From contig NZ_FQYP01000010.1 in the NCBI RefSeq assembly GCF_900141785.1, positions 124,001-188,000 on the forward strand: DNA of 64,000 nucleotides, written 5' to 3'. This document shows positions 16,433 through 24,111 of this stretch, one piece after another (position 1 is the stretch's first letter; every line of letters starts with the position of its first letter). This stretch comes from Aquimarina spongiae (GTDB lineage Bacteria; Bacteroidota; Bacteroidia; Flavobacteriales; Flavobacteriaceae). The notes beneath the pieces are model-generated. The model was not told where the DNA came from and did no database searches. It was given only the letters and a program-made list of their open reading frames with translations. The position numbers and the translations under genes were made by a program.

Positions 16433-16456
16433 TTTTAGATCAAATACGCCGTATTT
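16433..16456 (-). promoter_or_regulatory. Upstream box shared by the repeat-protein genes, plus palindrome
   Basis: TTTTAGATCAAAT at 16433-16445 (plus strand) recurs exactly at 21103-21115 in front of paralogue B. Here it runs into a 15-bp palindrome AAATACG-C-CGTATTT (16442-16456). Both lie just upstream of the -33 box, where an activator would bind. Confidence 0.5.
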
Positions 16457-16698
16457 TCGTCAAAATACCAAAAAAGAATAAAAATATATTTAAATATTTG
16501 ATTTTCAAATATTTACATATTGTAAGTGTCGCTAAAAAACACAATAAACTAGATCAAATACACAAAACACACTAAATCAAGCACTTAAAACTAGTTCATA
16601 TCCACATAGTTTTATCGATTATGTACACATAAGACAGCCTAATCATACTTGTATAATTAAACAAAATGGTTCCAAATGTGATAATTCTGAGGTGTTTT
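16457..16698. other. AT-rich intergenic stretch
   Basis: About 240 bp between the repeat-protein promoter and the end of the M23 gene. No reading frame, terminator or repeat of note, except one more AGATCAAATA at 16551-16560 that matches the core of the shared upstream box. Confidence 0.6.
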
Positions 16699-17391
16699 TC
16701 ACCTAATTTTAAGTAGTAGATTAGGATCAGGGCAATTGTTTTGATACCTAGATAATTCACTTTTACTGGATACTCCTGGATAATCTCCAGAGTTTCCTTC
16801 CAGATCTTTCATAATCTGAAAATGTAAATGCGGAGCATAATCTCCATTTACAGATGCATCGCCTAATCTGGCAATAACATCACCTGCTCGAACCTCCTGA
16901 CCAATGGCAATATGATCCAACGAAGCCACACTAAGATGACCATATAAGGTATAAAAAGTTATTTCGGGATAATTATGTTCCAAAATAATAGTAGGACCGT
17001 AATCCCCATAATTCTTATTGTTTTTGTAGCTATGTATTCTTCCTGGAATTGGAGCCAAAATTTCTGTACCCGCATCACACCAAACATCTAATCCCAAATG
17101 AATATTTCTCTCGGTTACAGGATCTTGCTGGTTAAAATGAGTGCTTCGACGATACATTGATCGCACTTCCAAATATCCACCATAAGCTACCTGAGCATTA
17201 TGTTGTTTTAGAAAATCTACAATATAATCATCAAATGCTGATGATGATGAAACATCTATGGCATCCAGCTCTTTATTGGACTCGGACAGGTCTATGGCTA
17301 AATAATCATCTTTTGAAAATACGGAAGATACTACAGGAACAAAATTATCGGTCAATTGACCTAAAAAATCTTTAAACGTTGTACTGTTCAT
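16699..17391 (-). CDS. M23 (LytM-like) metallopeptidase without signal peptide
   Basis: 230 residues. The LytM zinc motifs are intact: HLGLD (first His/Asp pair, about residue 98), YGHLS and the HLHFQ pair (about residue 190). M23 enzymes cut peptide cross-links of peptidoglycan outside the inner membrane, but this protein begins MNSTTFKDFLGQLTDNF with no signal peptide or membrane helix, so it is either cytoplasmic or exported in another way. Its ATG directly follows the TAA of the flavin monooxygenase gene with no base between, so translation is coupled. The pairing suggests a common pathway, not ordinary cell-wall turnover. Confidence 0.85.
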   Translation of the reverse strand: MNSTTFKDFLGQLTDNFVPVVSSVFSKDDYLAIDLSESNKELDAIDVSSSSAFDDYIVDFLKQHNAQVAYGGYLEVRSMYRRSTHFNQQDPVTERNIHLGLDVWCDAGTEILAPIPGRIHSYKNNKNYGDYGPTIILEHNYPEITFYTLYGHLSVASLDHIAIGQEVRAGDVIARLGDASVNGDYAPHLHFQIMKDLEGNSGDYPGVSSKSELSRYQNNCPDPNLLLKIR

Positions 17392-18720
17392 TTAAGCACT
17401 TTTTGAAATGGTTTTAGGTTCTTTGGATATCCAATTTTTAGGAAGTTGTTTCAATAACGCCTTTCTGAAATCATGATAATCCACAGTAATGGTATGTCTT
17501 GGTGTATTAATTTGCCTGTAATGTGGATGGGTAACTTCTCGCTCACATAACTTCTCAATATTTTGAGGCATCTTCCACTCCCCAGTCAAATAGTTTGCCA
17601 AAATCTTACTTTGCAACTCTGATCCCGGCCAAATACAACCTAACGGCTGAAACATCCCCACAAAGAACAAATCATGATGTTTTGGGTGAAACATTTTGAG
17701 ATATAAAGGCACTGGACCATCACTATAATCGACAAAAGAATCCTTAAAGAAGGAATGCTTCAAAACAAAACCCGTACACGCAATAATTACGTCAAAATCT
17801 TCCTTGGTACCATCTTTAAAATGCACAGTATTATCATCCAAACATTCTATATCTACTTTAGGATGAACTTTACCATGTCTTATTTTGTACAATAACTCAT
17901 CATTAATGGTAGGATGAGTTTCTCCAAATTTAGTTTTTACCTCCTGTAGCCCATATAATTTATTTTTTCCTATAAGAAGGTTCAGTAATCGATCGTTAAG
18001 CCAACTTCTTATTTTTACAGGCAACCAGGCAGATCTTGCGCCCACGATGTCCGAGGGTAACCCAAAAAAGAATTTTGGAATAATACGATACCCCCTTCTC
18101 CAACTTATACTTGTTTTCTCACTCACTCGACTGGTTTCTACGGCTACATCACAAGCAGAATTCCCTCCTCCAATAACTAACACTCTTTTTCCTGCAAATG
18201 GTGACGCTTTTTTGTAGTGATGCGAATGCATAAAGGAACCGCTAAAATTCCCTGGATACTCCGGCATTCTAGGCACAGAATGATGGCCGTTACAGGCTAC
18301 CAAATCGGTAAATACTTCTACACGCTCTTGATTATGTTGTTTGATAGTAACATGCCATTCATTATCTCCTTTTTTATCGCAATGTAGTACGCTAGTTCCA
18401 AATTCGATATGAGGATAGAGGTCAAAATAGCGAGCATAGGCTTGAAAATACCTCCTTAACTCATCATGCGATGGATAATCGGCCACCGTTTTATCAAAAT
18501 CGTCAAAAGTATAATCCTCATATTGTGATAATGTTTTAGAGCTAATAATATGAGTGGTCTCGAAAACACTGGAGTGGCTTTCATCTTCAGAATAAATCCA
18601 GTTACCTCCTACTTCTTTGTTCTGATCATAACAAACCACAGATAGTCCTTTGTCAATCAAATTTTTGAGTGTCGTGATCCCACTTGGACCAGCCCCTATT
18701 ATACAGACCCTTTTTTGCAT
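17392..18720 (-). CDS. Flavin-containing monooxygenase (NADPH-dependent)
   Basis: 442 residues, the length of class B flavin monooxygenases. FAD site GAGPSG (residues 9-14), the family fingerprint FSGSFMHSHHYK (159-170) and the NADPH site IGGGNSACD (183-191) are all complete. Such enzymes oxygenate soft nucleophiles (amines, sulfides); in marine bacteria one group oxidises trimethylamine, but I cannot assign a substrate. It is the first gene of a pair with the M23 peptidase. No clear TAnnTTTG promoter is seen. Confidence 0.9.
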   Translation of the reverse strand: MQKRVCIIGAGPSGITTLKNLIDKGLSVVCYDQNKEVGGNWIYSEDESHSSVFETTHIISSKTLSQYEDYTFDDFDKTVADYPSHDELRRYFQAYARYFDLYPHIEFGTSVLHCDKKGDNEWHVTIKQHNQERVEVFTDLVACNGHHSVPRMPEYPGNFSGSFMHSHHYKKASPFAGKRVLVIGGGNSACDVAVETSRVSEKTSISWRRGYRIIPKFFFGLPSDIVGARSAWLPVKIRSWLNDRLLNLLIGKNKLYGLQEVKTKFGETHPTINDELLYKIRHGKVHPKVDIECLDDNTVHFKDGTKEDFDVIIACTGFVLKHSFFKDSFVDYSDGPVPLYLKMFHPKHHDLFFVGMFQPLGCIWPGSELQSKILANYLTGEWKMPQNIEKLCEREVTHPHYRQINTPRHTITVDYHDFRKALLKQLPKNWISKEPKTISKSA

Positions 18721-18774
18721 ACCAATGTATAATAATTAATTAGGGTATGTAAAATAGAGAATGTAACGGAGTTT

Positions 18775-18794
18775 AAAAAATCTTTTAAAAGATT
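18775..18794 (-). terminator. Weak AT-rich terminator of the ECF sigma operon
   Basis: Palindrome AATCTTTTAAAAGATT (18779-18794), followed on the minus strand by a T run, 22 bp after the stop of the last operon gene. Confidence 0.45.
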
Positions 18795-18815
18795 AGTTGT
18801 ATATATACAGTCGAA

Positions 18816-19217
18816 CTATAAAGAAAAACTCTTATCTATTCTTCTTTTTAGAATTGGGATTTGTACAAAAAATAATATGGAGAAGAACAAAATCCCATAC
18901 AAGGTGGTCTTATAAAGTGTAAAGTCTTTAAAAGGGTTATTTATCAACTTCCCCTTTAGTTGTAAAGAAGAAAGATCTATCTTATCCAAAATCGATGTAT
19001 TGTTATCAGTTAAAAATGCAAGACTCAAAACCAAACCAAAAATTAATGTTCCTATCCAAAACCAGGCTCTTTTAGAAATAAGAGGTGTATAGACGATAGG
19101 CTCCTGTGCATTCAACCTTTTAATATCACGCATCACATTGATAGAGAAACCCGACGAGGGACGTTCTATTCCTGCCTCTTTTACTAAACGTTTTACGTCA
19201 TTAAATTGCTCTTCCAT
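18816..19217 (-). CDS. Membrane protein, putative anti-sigma factor of ECF locus 1
   Basis: 133 residues. A short N-terminal soluble part (MEEQFNDVKRLVKEAGIERPSSGFSINVMRDI), a helix at about 52-69, a small periplasmic loop and a second helix near the C-terminus. It overlaps the sigma-factor gene by 17 bp. The position and topology suit an anti-sigma factor, but no zinc HxxxCxxC motif is present and homology is not evident, so the role is inferred from context. Confidence 0.6.
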   Translation of the reverse strand: MEEQFNDVKRLVKEAGIERPSSGFSINVMRDIKRLNAQEPIVYTPLISKRAWFWIGTLIFGLVLSLAFLTDNNTSILDKIDLSSLQLKGKLINNPFKDFTLYKTTLYGILFFSILFFVQIPILKRRIDKSFSL

Positions 19218-19788
19218 TTTTATTGCTTATTTCTGGTAAAACATAATGTTTCAGTATCGAATATAACTTTTTTCTACTACGAAACAGTTTTATTTTTACA
19301 TTATCTGCTGTTAACCCCACAATATCAGCTATTTCCTTTATATTCTTTTCTTCAAAATAATAAAGTGTTACTAATACTGCCGTTTCTTGTGGTAGTTTTA
19401 AGATACTCTCTGCTATGATTTTTTTTCGTTCTTGTTCTTGTAAATAGCTCAATGCATCAGTAACCAGTTCTATATCTCCTTCATTAATCTCCTCTATCAA
19501 TTCTGAAGTTATTAATCTCTTATTCGATTTCACCAAATCCAGGCTTTTTCGATAGGCTATCGTATATAACCAAGTCGAAAATTTAGCTTCTCCTCTATAC
19601 TTAGCTAAAGACTCATACGCTTTGACAAAGGTGTCCTGAGCCACTTCTTCTGCCTGTTCCTTATTTTTAACCACCCTATACACCACAGTATACACCAAAT
19701 TCTGATATCGTTCTACCAGTATCGAAAACGCGTTTATATCGCCTTCTAGCACTTTTTGGATATAATATTGGTCTGGTTGATGGTTCAT
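19201..19788 (-). CDS. ECF RNA polymerase sigma factor (locus 1)
   Basis: 195 residues with both ECF regions: sigma-2 (YQNLVYTVVYRVVKNKEQAEEVAQDTF, then FSTWLYTIAYRKSLD) and sigma-4 (LPQETAVLVTLYYFEEKNIKEIADIVG, with recognition helix TADNVKIKLFRSRKKL). It lacks extra domains, so it is a basic ECF factor held by a partner protein, probably the overlapping downstream membrane protein. Its own promoter has the ECF form TGTAACC-N16-CGTC, so it very likely activates itself. Confidence 0.93.
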   Translation of the reverse strand: MNHQPDQYYIQKVLEGDINAFSILVERYQNLVYTVVYRVVKNKEQAEEVAQDTFVKAYESLAKYRGEAKFSTWLYTIAYRKSLDLVKSNKRLITSELIEEINEGDIELVTDALSYLQEQERKKIIAESILKLPQETAVLVTLYYFEEKNIKEIADIVGLTADNVKIKLFRSRKKLYSILKHYVLPEISNKNGRAI

Positions 19789-19798
19789 TTATCTATGA

Positions 19799-19825
19799 GA
19801 CGACATTCATTTAACTACGGTTACA
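19799..19825 (-). promoter_or_regulatory. ECF-type promoter of the sigma operon (locus 1)
   Basis: Minus strand: TGTAACC (19825-19819), 16 nt, CGTC (19802-19799), 11 bp before the ATG. The AAC core at -35 and CGTC at -10 are classic ECF elements. Confidence 0.8.
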
Positions 19826-19867
19826 CCTAATACTCAAAAAAGGTAATAATTTTTATTTCACTTTTTT

Positions 19868-19894
19868 TGTAACCGCTCCAAACATTTGCCCGTC
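19868..19894 (+). promoter_or_regulatory. Divergent ECF-type promoter of the DUF6249-like gene
   Basis: TGTAACC at 19868-19874, 16 nt, CGTC at 19891-19894: the same boxes and spacing as the sigma operon promoter on the other strand, 43 bp away. Confidence 0.8.
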
Positions 19895-19938
19895 ATAATG
19901 AAAAAACGAACAGTAATCTAAATTTTAAAATCAACATT

Positions 19939-20289
19939 ATGAGTTTTATTGAAGCATTAATACCATTATCAATTTTTGGTTGCATTTTTGGAATATTCTA
20001 CCTCTTTATAGCTGCCAGAAATAAAGAAAGAATGGCATTGATTGAGAAAGGAGCAGACGCCTCTATCTTCTACAGTAGTAAAGAAAAAAGAGTAACACCT
20101 TTTTGGAAAGTGTTTATCTTGAATTTCTCATTACTATTAATGGGTATAGGTTCAGGTATTTTTATCGCGGGACTCTTGCATCAAGTAATTGGTCTAAATC
20201 GTGAAGTTGCATATCCCGGAACTATTTTCTTAATGGCAGGTGTTGGATTATTCGTAGGTTTCAACATGACTAAAAATCTAGAGAAATAA
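19939..20289 (+). CDS. DUF6249-like small membrane protein, predicted ECF target
   Basis: 116 residues: a membrane helix at 5-25, a basic cytoplasmic loop (ARNKERMALIEKGADASIFYSSKEKRV) and two more helices at 50-72 and 85-105. The ERMALIEKG motif is typical of the DUF6249 family of Bacteroidota. It is divergent from the sigma gene and has the same ECF promoter, so it is probably part of the sigma factor's small regulon and may take part in the same envelope response. Biochemical function unknown. Confidence 0.78.
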   Translation: MSFIEALIPLSIFGCIFGIFYLFIAARNKERMALIEKGADASIFYSSKEKRVTPFWKVFILNFSLLLMGIGSGIFIAGLLHQVIGLNREVAYPGTIFLMAGVGLFVGFNMTKNLEK

Positions 20290-20316
20290 AAACAATACCC
20301 TTAGATCACAAACAAA

Positions 20317-20342
20317 AAAGCCTATCCGCTTGGATAGGCTTT
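20317..20342. terminator. Two-way terminator between converging genes
   Basis: Stem AAAGCCTATCC / GGATAGGCTTT with a GCTT loop, between the DUF6249-like gene and paralogue B. Confidence 0.88.
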
Positions 20343-20363
20343 ACACATTTTATATAGCATTTC

Positions 20364-21002
20364 CTACATTTCTGCTACTTGATCTTTATCCACAAACTTT
20401 TCTACAACTACAGAATCACCTCTGTCGTTTTCTAGTACGTAAACACCAGCTGGTAATTGGCTAAGGTCTACAAAGTTTGTTGTTTTTGTTAAAACGTGAA
20501 CTGTATTTTTTACTTCAAATAATTTTATTTTGTCTCCTTCTTCGAAATCCTGTACGGTAATAACATCGCCCTCTCTTGTAATCGCTAAAAGATTGGTTTC
20601 TGCGTTATCGTAGTAATGCATGTACTCCTGCTCAACATCAATCTCCGCAGGAACCATAGCTCGAGCACTATCTCTTTCTAATAAAAAATCATTGTGAATT
20701 GCATTGATAGCTCCATCCACCTTTAACTCTTCTTCCATTCTATCAATTACAACAGATTGTCCTTCATTGTTTTCTAAAAGGTAAGATCCTATTGGTAGTT
20801 GACTTAAATCGATCTCACTATGGGTTTTAGAAAGAATATGTTCTCCAGTCTCAATCTCAAACAATTTGATTTTATCTCCTTCTTCAAAATCCAATACAAC
20901 CACAACTAGACCATCTTTCTCTACTTTAAGATCGCCATCACTAATGTTTGCATAACTATTTAAGAATAGAAATAAACTAAAAATACATGGTATTAATTTC
21001 AT
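20364..21002 (-). CDS. Secreted protein of two sorting-domain-like repeats (paralogue B)
   Basis: 212 residues, the same length as the 15.7-kb gene and the same design: signal peptide (KLIPCIFSLFLFLNSYA), repeat 1 (about 25-89; GDKIKLFEIETGEHILSK, IDLSQLPIGSYLLEN), acidic linker, repeat 2 (about 138-203; GDKIKLFEVKNTVHVLTK, VDLSQLPAGVYVLEN) and a short tail. The repeats are far better kept between paralogues than the linkers, so the repeat fold is what is selected. The whole mature protein is these two units. The two copies are 4 kb apart in the same orientation with other genes between them. Function unknown. Confidence 0.7.
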   Translation of the reverse strand: MKLIPCIFSLFLFLNSYANISDGDLKVEKDGLVVVVLDFEEGDKIKLFEIETGEHILSKTHSEIDLSQLPIGSYLLENNEGQSVVIDRMEEELKVDGAINAIHNDFLLERDSARAMVPAEIDVEQEYMHYYDNAETNLLAITREGDVITVQDFEEGDKIKLFEVKNTVHVLTKTTNFVDLSQLPAGVYVLENDRGDSVVVEKFVDKDQVAEM

Positions 21003-21058
21003 CTTATCTAGGGTTTTTGAATAATGCTTTGTCCTCCCCCTGTTACGGGTTTACCATA

Positions 21059-21088
21059 CAATGATATTACTTAAATATGGCTAAACAA
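21059..21088 (-). promoter_or_regulatory. Promoter shared in form by the repeat-protein genes (copy B)
   Basis: Minus strand: TTG (21088-21086), 19 nt, TATCATTG (21066-21059), then TATGGTAAA, as in copy A. The upstream box TTTTAGATCAAAT follows at 21103-21115. Confidence 0.65.
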
Positions 21089-21115
21089 ACTAAAAAACAG
21101 ACTTTTAGATCAAAT

Positions 21116-21317
21116 GAATTCGATACTCGATAAAAAACACAAAAAATGTTAAATTTAAGTTATTTAAAGTTTAACTTCATGTATATCAGTATTTTACATT
21201 TAAAGAGTCGGGGAAATAATAGATTAAATGCATTTTTGTAAGGATCAAAGACAAAACGCGACCAAGGTTCTTACGCTTTTTTTGTAGAAAAACAAAAACA
21301 GTCAACGCCTAAACACT
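21116..21317. other. Intergenic stretch, no gene
   Basis: About 200 bp without a reading frame. A T7 run at 21277-21283 follows a weak pairing (GTAAG 21238-21242 with CTTAC 21270-21274) on the plus strand, which looks like an orphan terminator; no transcript start is evident. Confidence 0.4.
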
Positions 21318-21350
21318 AAAAAAGCCCCATCGATCTGCACCGATGAAGCT
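21318..21350 (-). terminator. Terminator of ECF sigma operon 2
   Basis: On minus-strand RNA: AGCUUCAUCG / CGAUGGGGCU with two U-G pairs that only form on this strand, 8-nt loop, then a U run. It lies 37 bp after the stop of the last gene. Confidence 0.75.
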
Positions 21351-21387
21351 TTTTTATAATTAACACTACAATTATTATGAAAAATAT

Positions 21388-22761
21388 TTATTCTTTACTT
21401 AAAATCACATTACTATATTTAGCATTAACAGTAATCAGCTTGTCCGTATCTCGTGTACCTTGATACCCATTGATAAAAACGTTTCCAAAATTACTTCTGG
21501 TATTAATTTCCAGCGTTTTGGGCAATCCAATTTTACTGCGAGACCCAGTATACGAAAGATTAAAAGGTGTTTTAGGTAACTTCAATCGAAAATCACTATT
21601 CTGAACGGCTAAATCCAACGTTTTGAAAGAACTTCCTAAATTCGCAATGGTTACTGTTCCAAAACTTGCAGCTATGGCTCCGTTTTCATCCATTTGCTGA
21701 ATAAAGATGTTACTCGAATCTGAGTTTACCAAAAGATTTTTAGCAGTCTGAATTCTACAATTCTTTACATAATTCACCACAAGCCTTCCATCATTCCATT
21801 GCCTTACAAATACAGGAGAATAAGATGCTTTTATAAATGTTTTATTTCCATCAATCACATTGGCTGACAATCTAGTATGTGATAAGGATGCTTTTACATT
21901 ATATGACCTTTCTGCAAGTTGCACTGCTCCATGACGAATGTTTAGTTTCAACTTTGCATTTTTAGGCATTTTCACTTTGATCACCTTACTGGTTCCTTTG
22001 GTATTAGGTCGTGTAGCTGTATACTGATAAACCGTTACATTCGACGTTCCTTGTTGCTGATTTTGTATATCTCTGACAAACTGTGAAGCCCACGCTTCCA
22101 TTTGCCTACCATACTGCTCTCCCCACTCTAATTTGATTTGTAAATCCCCGGAAATAGTACCATTCTTTTCTAACTGTTGCGCTAGCTTTTGCTTTTCTTT
22201 TTCGATTTCATCACTGAATTTCTCTCGAATTTGACTCTCCCACTGCTGCACATACTTCTCGTCCTGTTCCGAATACTTTTTGTTAGAGAGATTCACATTA
22301 GACTGCTGCTCATTTGAAAGCGAATTAGGCATCGGATTATTCTCTATATTTTTAATAAGAGGCTTAAGCAGGTCTGAAATAGCAGGATTCAACTTTCTTA
22401 AATCTTCTTCACTAATCGTAAAATTTGATGCAGTAACTTTTCCAGACCATAAATTTCCCGCTCTGGAGTTGATCGTAATATTTTGATCATCCCCTAATAC
22501 ATCCAACTGCCAACTTTCTATAATCCTTCTGCTATTTTCGTCATCTAGGCTCTCTCCTTCTACATAAGCTTCAATCCCAATTTCATTTCTATTCCAGGTT
22601 TCAAAAACAACATTGGTATGGCTGGTATTCAGGTTTAACACAACATTAGAAGCAACAGAAATCCGTTCATTAAGTTTCTCTTGTCTATCCTGAGCTAGCA
22701 ATCCTGTAACACAAAGACTAAGAATGCAAAATGTAATACTGCTAAGCTTGTATTTCGTCAT
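21388..22761 (-). CDS. Secreted DUF4097-like beta-repeat protein
   Basis: 457 residues from the second in-frame ATG, chosen because it begins MTKYKLSSITFCILSLCVTGLLAQ, a clean signal peptide; the ATG at 22776 adds five charged residues. The N-terminal third and the C-terminal 200 residues have the short strand/turn repeats of DUF4097/GIN-like adhesin domains (NLNTSHTNVVFETW; ASFGTVTIANLGSSFKTLDL). A Glu/Gln/Lys-rich helical segment (about 160-235) lies between. It overlaps the upstream anti-sigma-like gene by 20 bp and is the output gene of ECF operon 2. A cell-surface or periplasmic role is likely; the detail is unknown. Confidence 0.65.
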   Translation of the reverse strand: MTKYKLSSITFCILSLCVTGLLAQDRQEKLNERISVASNVVLNLNTSHTNVVFETWNRNEIGIEAYVEGESLDDENSRRIIESWQLDVLGDDQNITINSRAGNLWSGKVTASNFTISEEDLRKLNPAISDLLKPLIKNIENNPMPNSLSNEQQSNVNLSNKKYSEQDEKYVQQWESQIREKFSDEIEKEKQKLAQQLEKNGTISGDLQIKLEWGEQYGRQMEAWASQFVRDIQNQQQGTSNVTVYQYTATRPNTKGTSKVIKVKMPKNAKLKLNIRHGAVQLAERSYNVKASLSHTRLSANVIDGNKTFIKASYSPVFVRQWNDGRLVVNYVKNCRIQTAKNLLVNSDSSNIFIQQMDENGAIAASFGTVTIANLGSSFKTLDLAVQNSDFRLKLPKTPFNLSYTGSRSKIGLPKTLEINTRSNFGNVFINGYQGTRDTDKLITVNAKYSNVILSKE

Positions 22762-23350
22762 ATCCTTCGTTCTCAATTTTTTCTAATTCTTCAAGTTTTT
22801 CTTTTAATTGTTCTAATAATGAAAGTCTAAGCGTTAGATTCTCCTTCATAGCTTCAATACTCTCTAAGTTTGGCCCAACTTCCATCAATTCTTTATTTAA
22901 GTTCTGGTATTCTTTATCAAGATTACTCAAACGCACCTTAAAACTTTCTACTAATTCTCTGTTTTTATCATTGACCGTAATTTCGGATAATTGAAATTTA
23001 ATACTGGTCAACAAATAGTTTTCTACCTTTTCATATTCTGGGTGCATATCAGCCAACCCAGAGGATTGCTTATTCAACACTACGGTAGCATTTTTGGTAT
23101 TTTCAGTATCTACTACCTCAGTACCAGTATTTTCCTTATCGCCAAATTGGTTAAATGCGGTGATAGAAATGGAAAAAATAATAGCCACACTGGCTGCAAT
23201 TTTAAGCCAGCCATAATTAGACGATTTAGTTTTCCGCTCAGGTAACTCCTTCTCTAATCTAGCCATAAAACGAGCTTGATGTCCATCTTGCAATCGTTCA
23301 GAAGGGATAGCTTTATCTTGTCTCAACAGCTCTCTAATATCTTGTGCCAT
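22742..23350 (-). CDS. Putative anti-sigma factor of ECF locus 2
   Basis: 202 residues: a cytoplasmic N-terminus (MAQDIRELLRQDKA...GHQARFMARLEKELPE), one membrane helix at about 48-66 and a periplasmic part with a long coiled coil (VRLSNLDKEYQNLNKELMEV... to the end, rich in Leu, Glu and Lys). It overlaps the sigma gene by 17 bp and the secreted beta-repeat gene at the other end. The position and single-span topology fit an anti-sigma factor sensing the periplasm. No known anti-sigma zinc motif is seen. Confidence 0.65.
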   Translation of the reverse strand: MAQDIRELLRQDKAIPSERLQDGHQARFMARLEKELPERKTKSSNYGWLKIAASVAIIFSISITAFNQFGDKENTGTEVVDTENTKNATVVLNKQSSGLADMHPEYEKVENYLLTSIKFQLSEITVNDKNRELVESFKVRLSNLDKEYQNLNKELMEVGPNLESIEAMKENLTLRLSLLEQLKEKLEELEKIENEGYDEIQA

Positions 23351-23879
23351 CTTTCAAATGTTTTAGTTGGTCCTGTAGTTGCTTTTTTCCTCTATGTACT
23401 AAAGTCCTAGAAGCAACCGGAGTGATATCTAATATTTCACTTATTTCGTTATGATCATACCCTTCTATTAAAAATAGCATTACTGCATATTTATATTTTT
23501 CAGGTAATCTTTCTATAGCTTTCTTTACTTCATCTACGGTAACCGAATCTGAAACAGACCAATCATTCTGCTCTTCTACTGTCGTCATTACCTGTTCATT
23601 TATCGCCACCATATTCATCTTTTTGGCTTTAAGCATATCAATGCTCTTATTAATTACAATTCGTTTAAGCCAAGCACCAAAAGTAACATCACCTGTAAAT
23701 TGATGTAATCTCGTAAAAGCCTTGATGAAAGATTCTTGCATAGCCTCCTCTGCCTCAAATGGATCTTTGAGGAATCGTAAAGCCACATAATACATACCAT
23801 CGCAGTACTTATTATAAAGCTTCATCTGTGCTCTGCGGTCATTCGCTCTACACTGTTCTATTAGCTCGCTTTGTAACAA
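23334..23879 (-). CDS. ECF RNA polymerase sigma factor (locus 2)
   Basis: 181 residues with sigma-2 (YCDGMYYVALRFLKDPFEAEEAMQESF, TFGAWLKRIVINKSIDMLKAKK) and sigma-4 (LPEKYKYAVMLFLIEGYDHNEISEILD, with TPVASRTLVHRGKKQL as recognition helix). It heads an operon with an anti-sigma-like gene and a secreted beta-repeat gene, each overlapping the next. The promoter has the same ECF form as locus 1, so it should activate itself. Confidence 0.93.
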   Translation of the reverse strand: MLQSELIEQCRANDRRAQMKLYNKYCDGMYYVALRFLKDPFEAEEAMQESFIKAFTRLHQFTGDVTFGAWLKRIVINKSIDMLKAKKMNMVAINEQVMTTVEEQNDWSVSDSVTVDEVKKAIERLPEKYKYAVMLFLIEGYDHNEISEILDITPVASRTLVHRGKKQLQDQLKHLKDGTRY

Positions 23880-23943
23880 ACTTCCTTTACTTTTGGTTAG
23901 TGATTCTAATTAAAAACTGTTTCTAATTGTATTCATTTATATA

Positions 23944-23970
23944 GACGAATACAAAAGCCTAGGTGTTGCA
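23944..23970 (-). promoter_or_regulatory. ECF-type promoter of sigma operon 2
   Basis: Minus strand: TGCAACA (23970-23964), 16 nt, CGTC (23947-23944), 65 bp before the ATG. Same spacing and -10 box as the two promoters at 19.8 kb. Confidence 0.7.
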
Positions 23971-24111
23971 AAATTATGTATAAAATCGAAACAAAATAAT
24001 CAAACAATTGAATATCAAATAATTAATAAATATTTAACTACTCTCAAAGTAAGCTTTTGTAAAGTAAATATACTATATAATACAACTTTTATTAAACTAA
24101 ATTATTTAACC

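Noticed and set aside
18751..18780. ECF-type -35 TGTAAC on the plus strand
   Set aside because: No CGTC at the right distance and no plus-strand gene to drive.
19201..19418. Plus-strand 70-residue frame opposite the sigma gene
   Set aside because: Antisense to the conserved sigma-4 region with no promoter.
21231..21284. Small RNA gene on the plus strand
   Set aside because: A T7 run follows weak pairing, but the stem is short with a 27-nt gap and no promoter fits.
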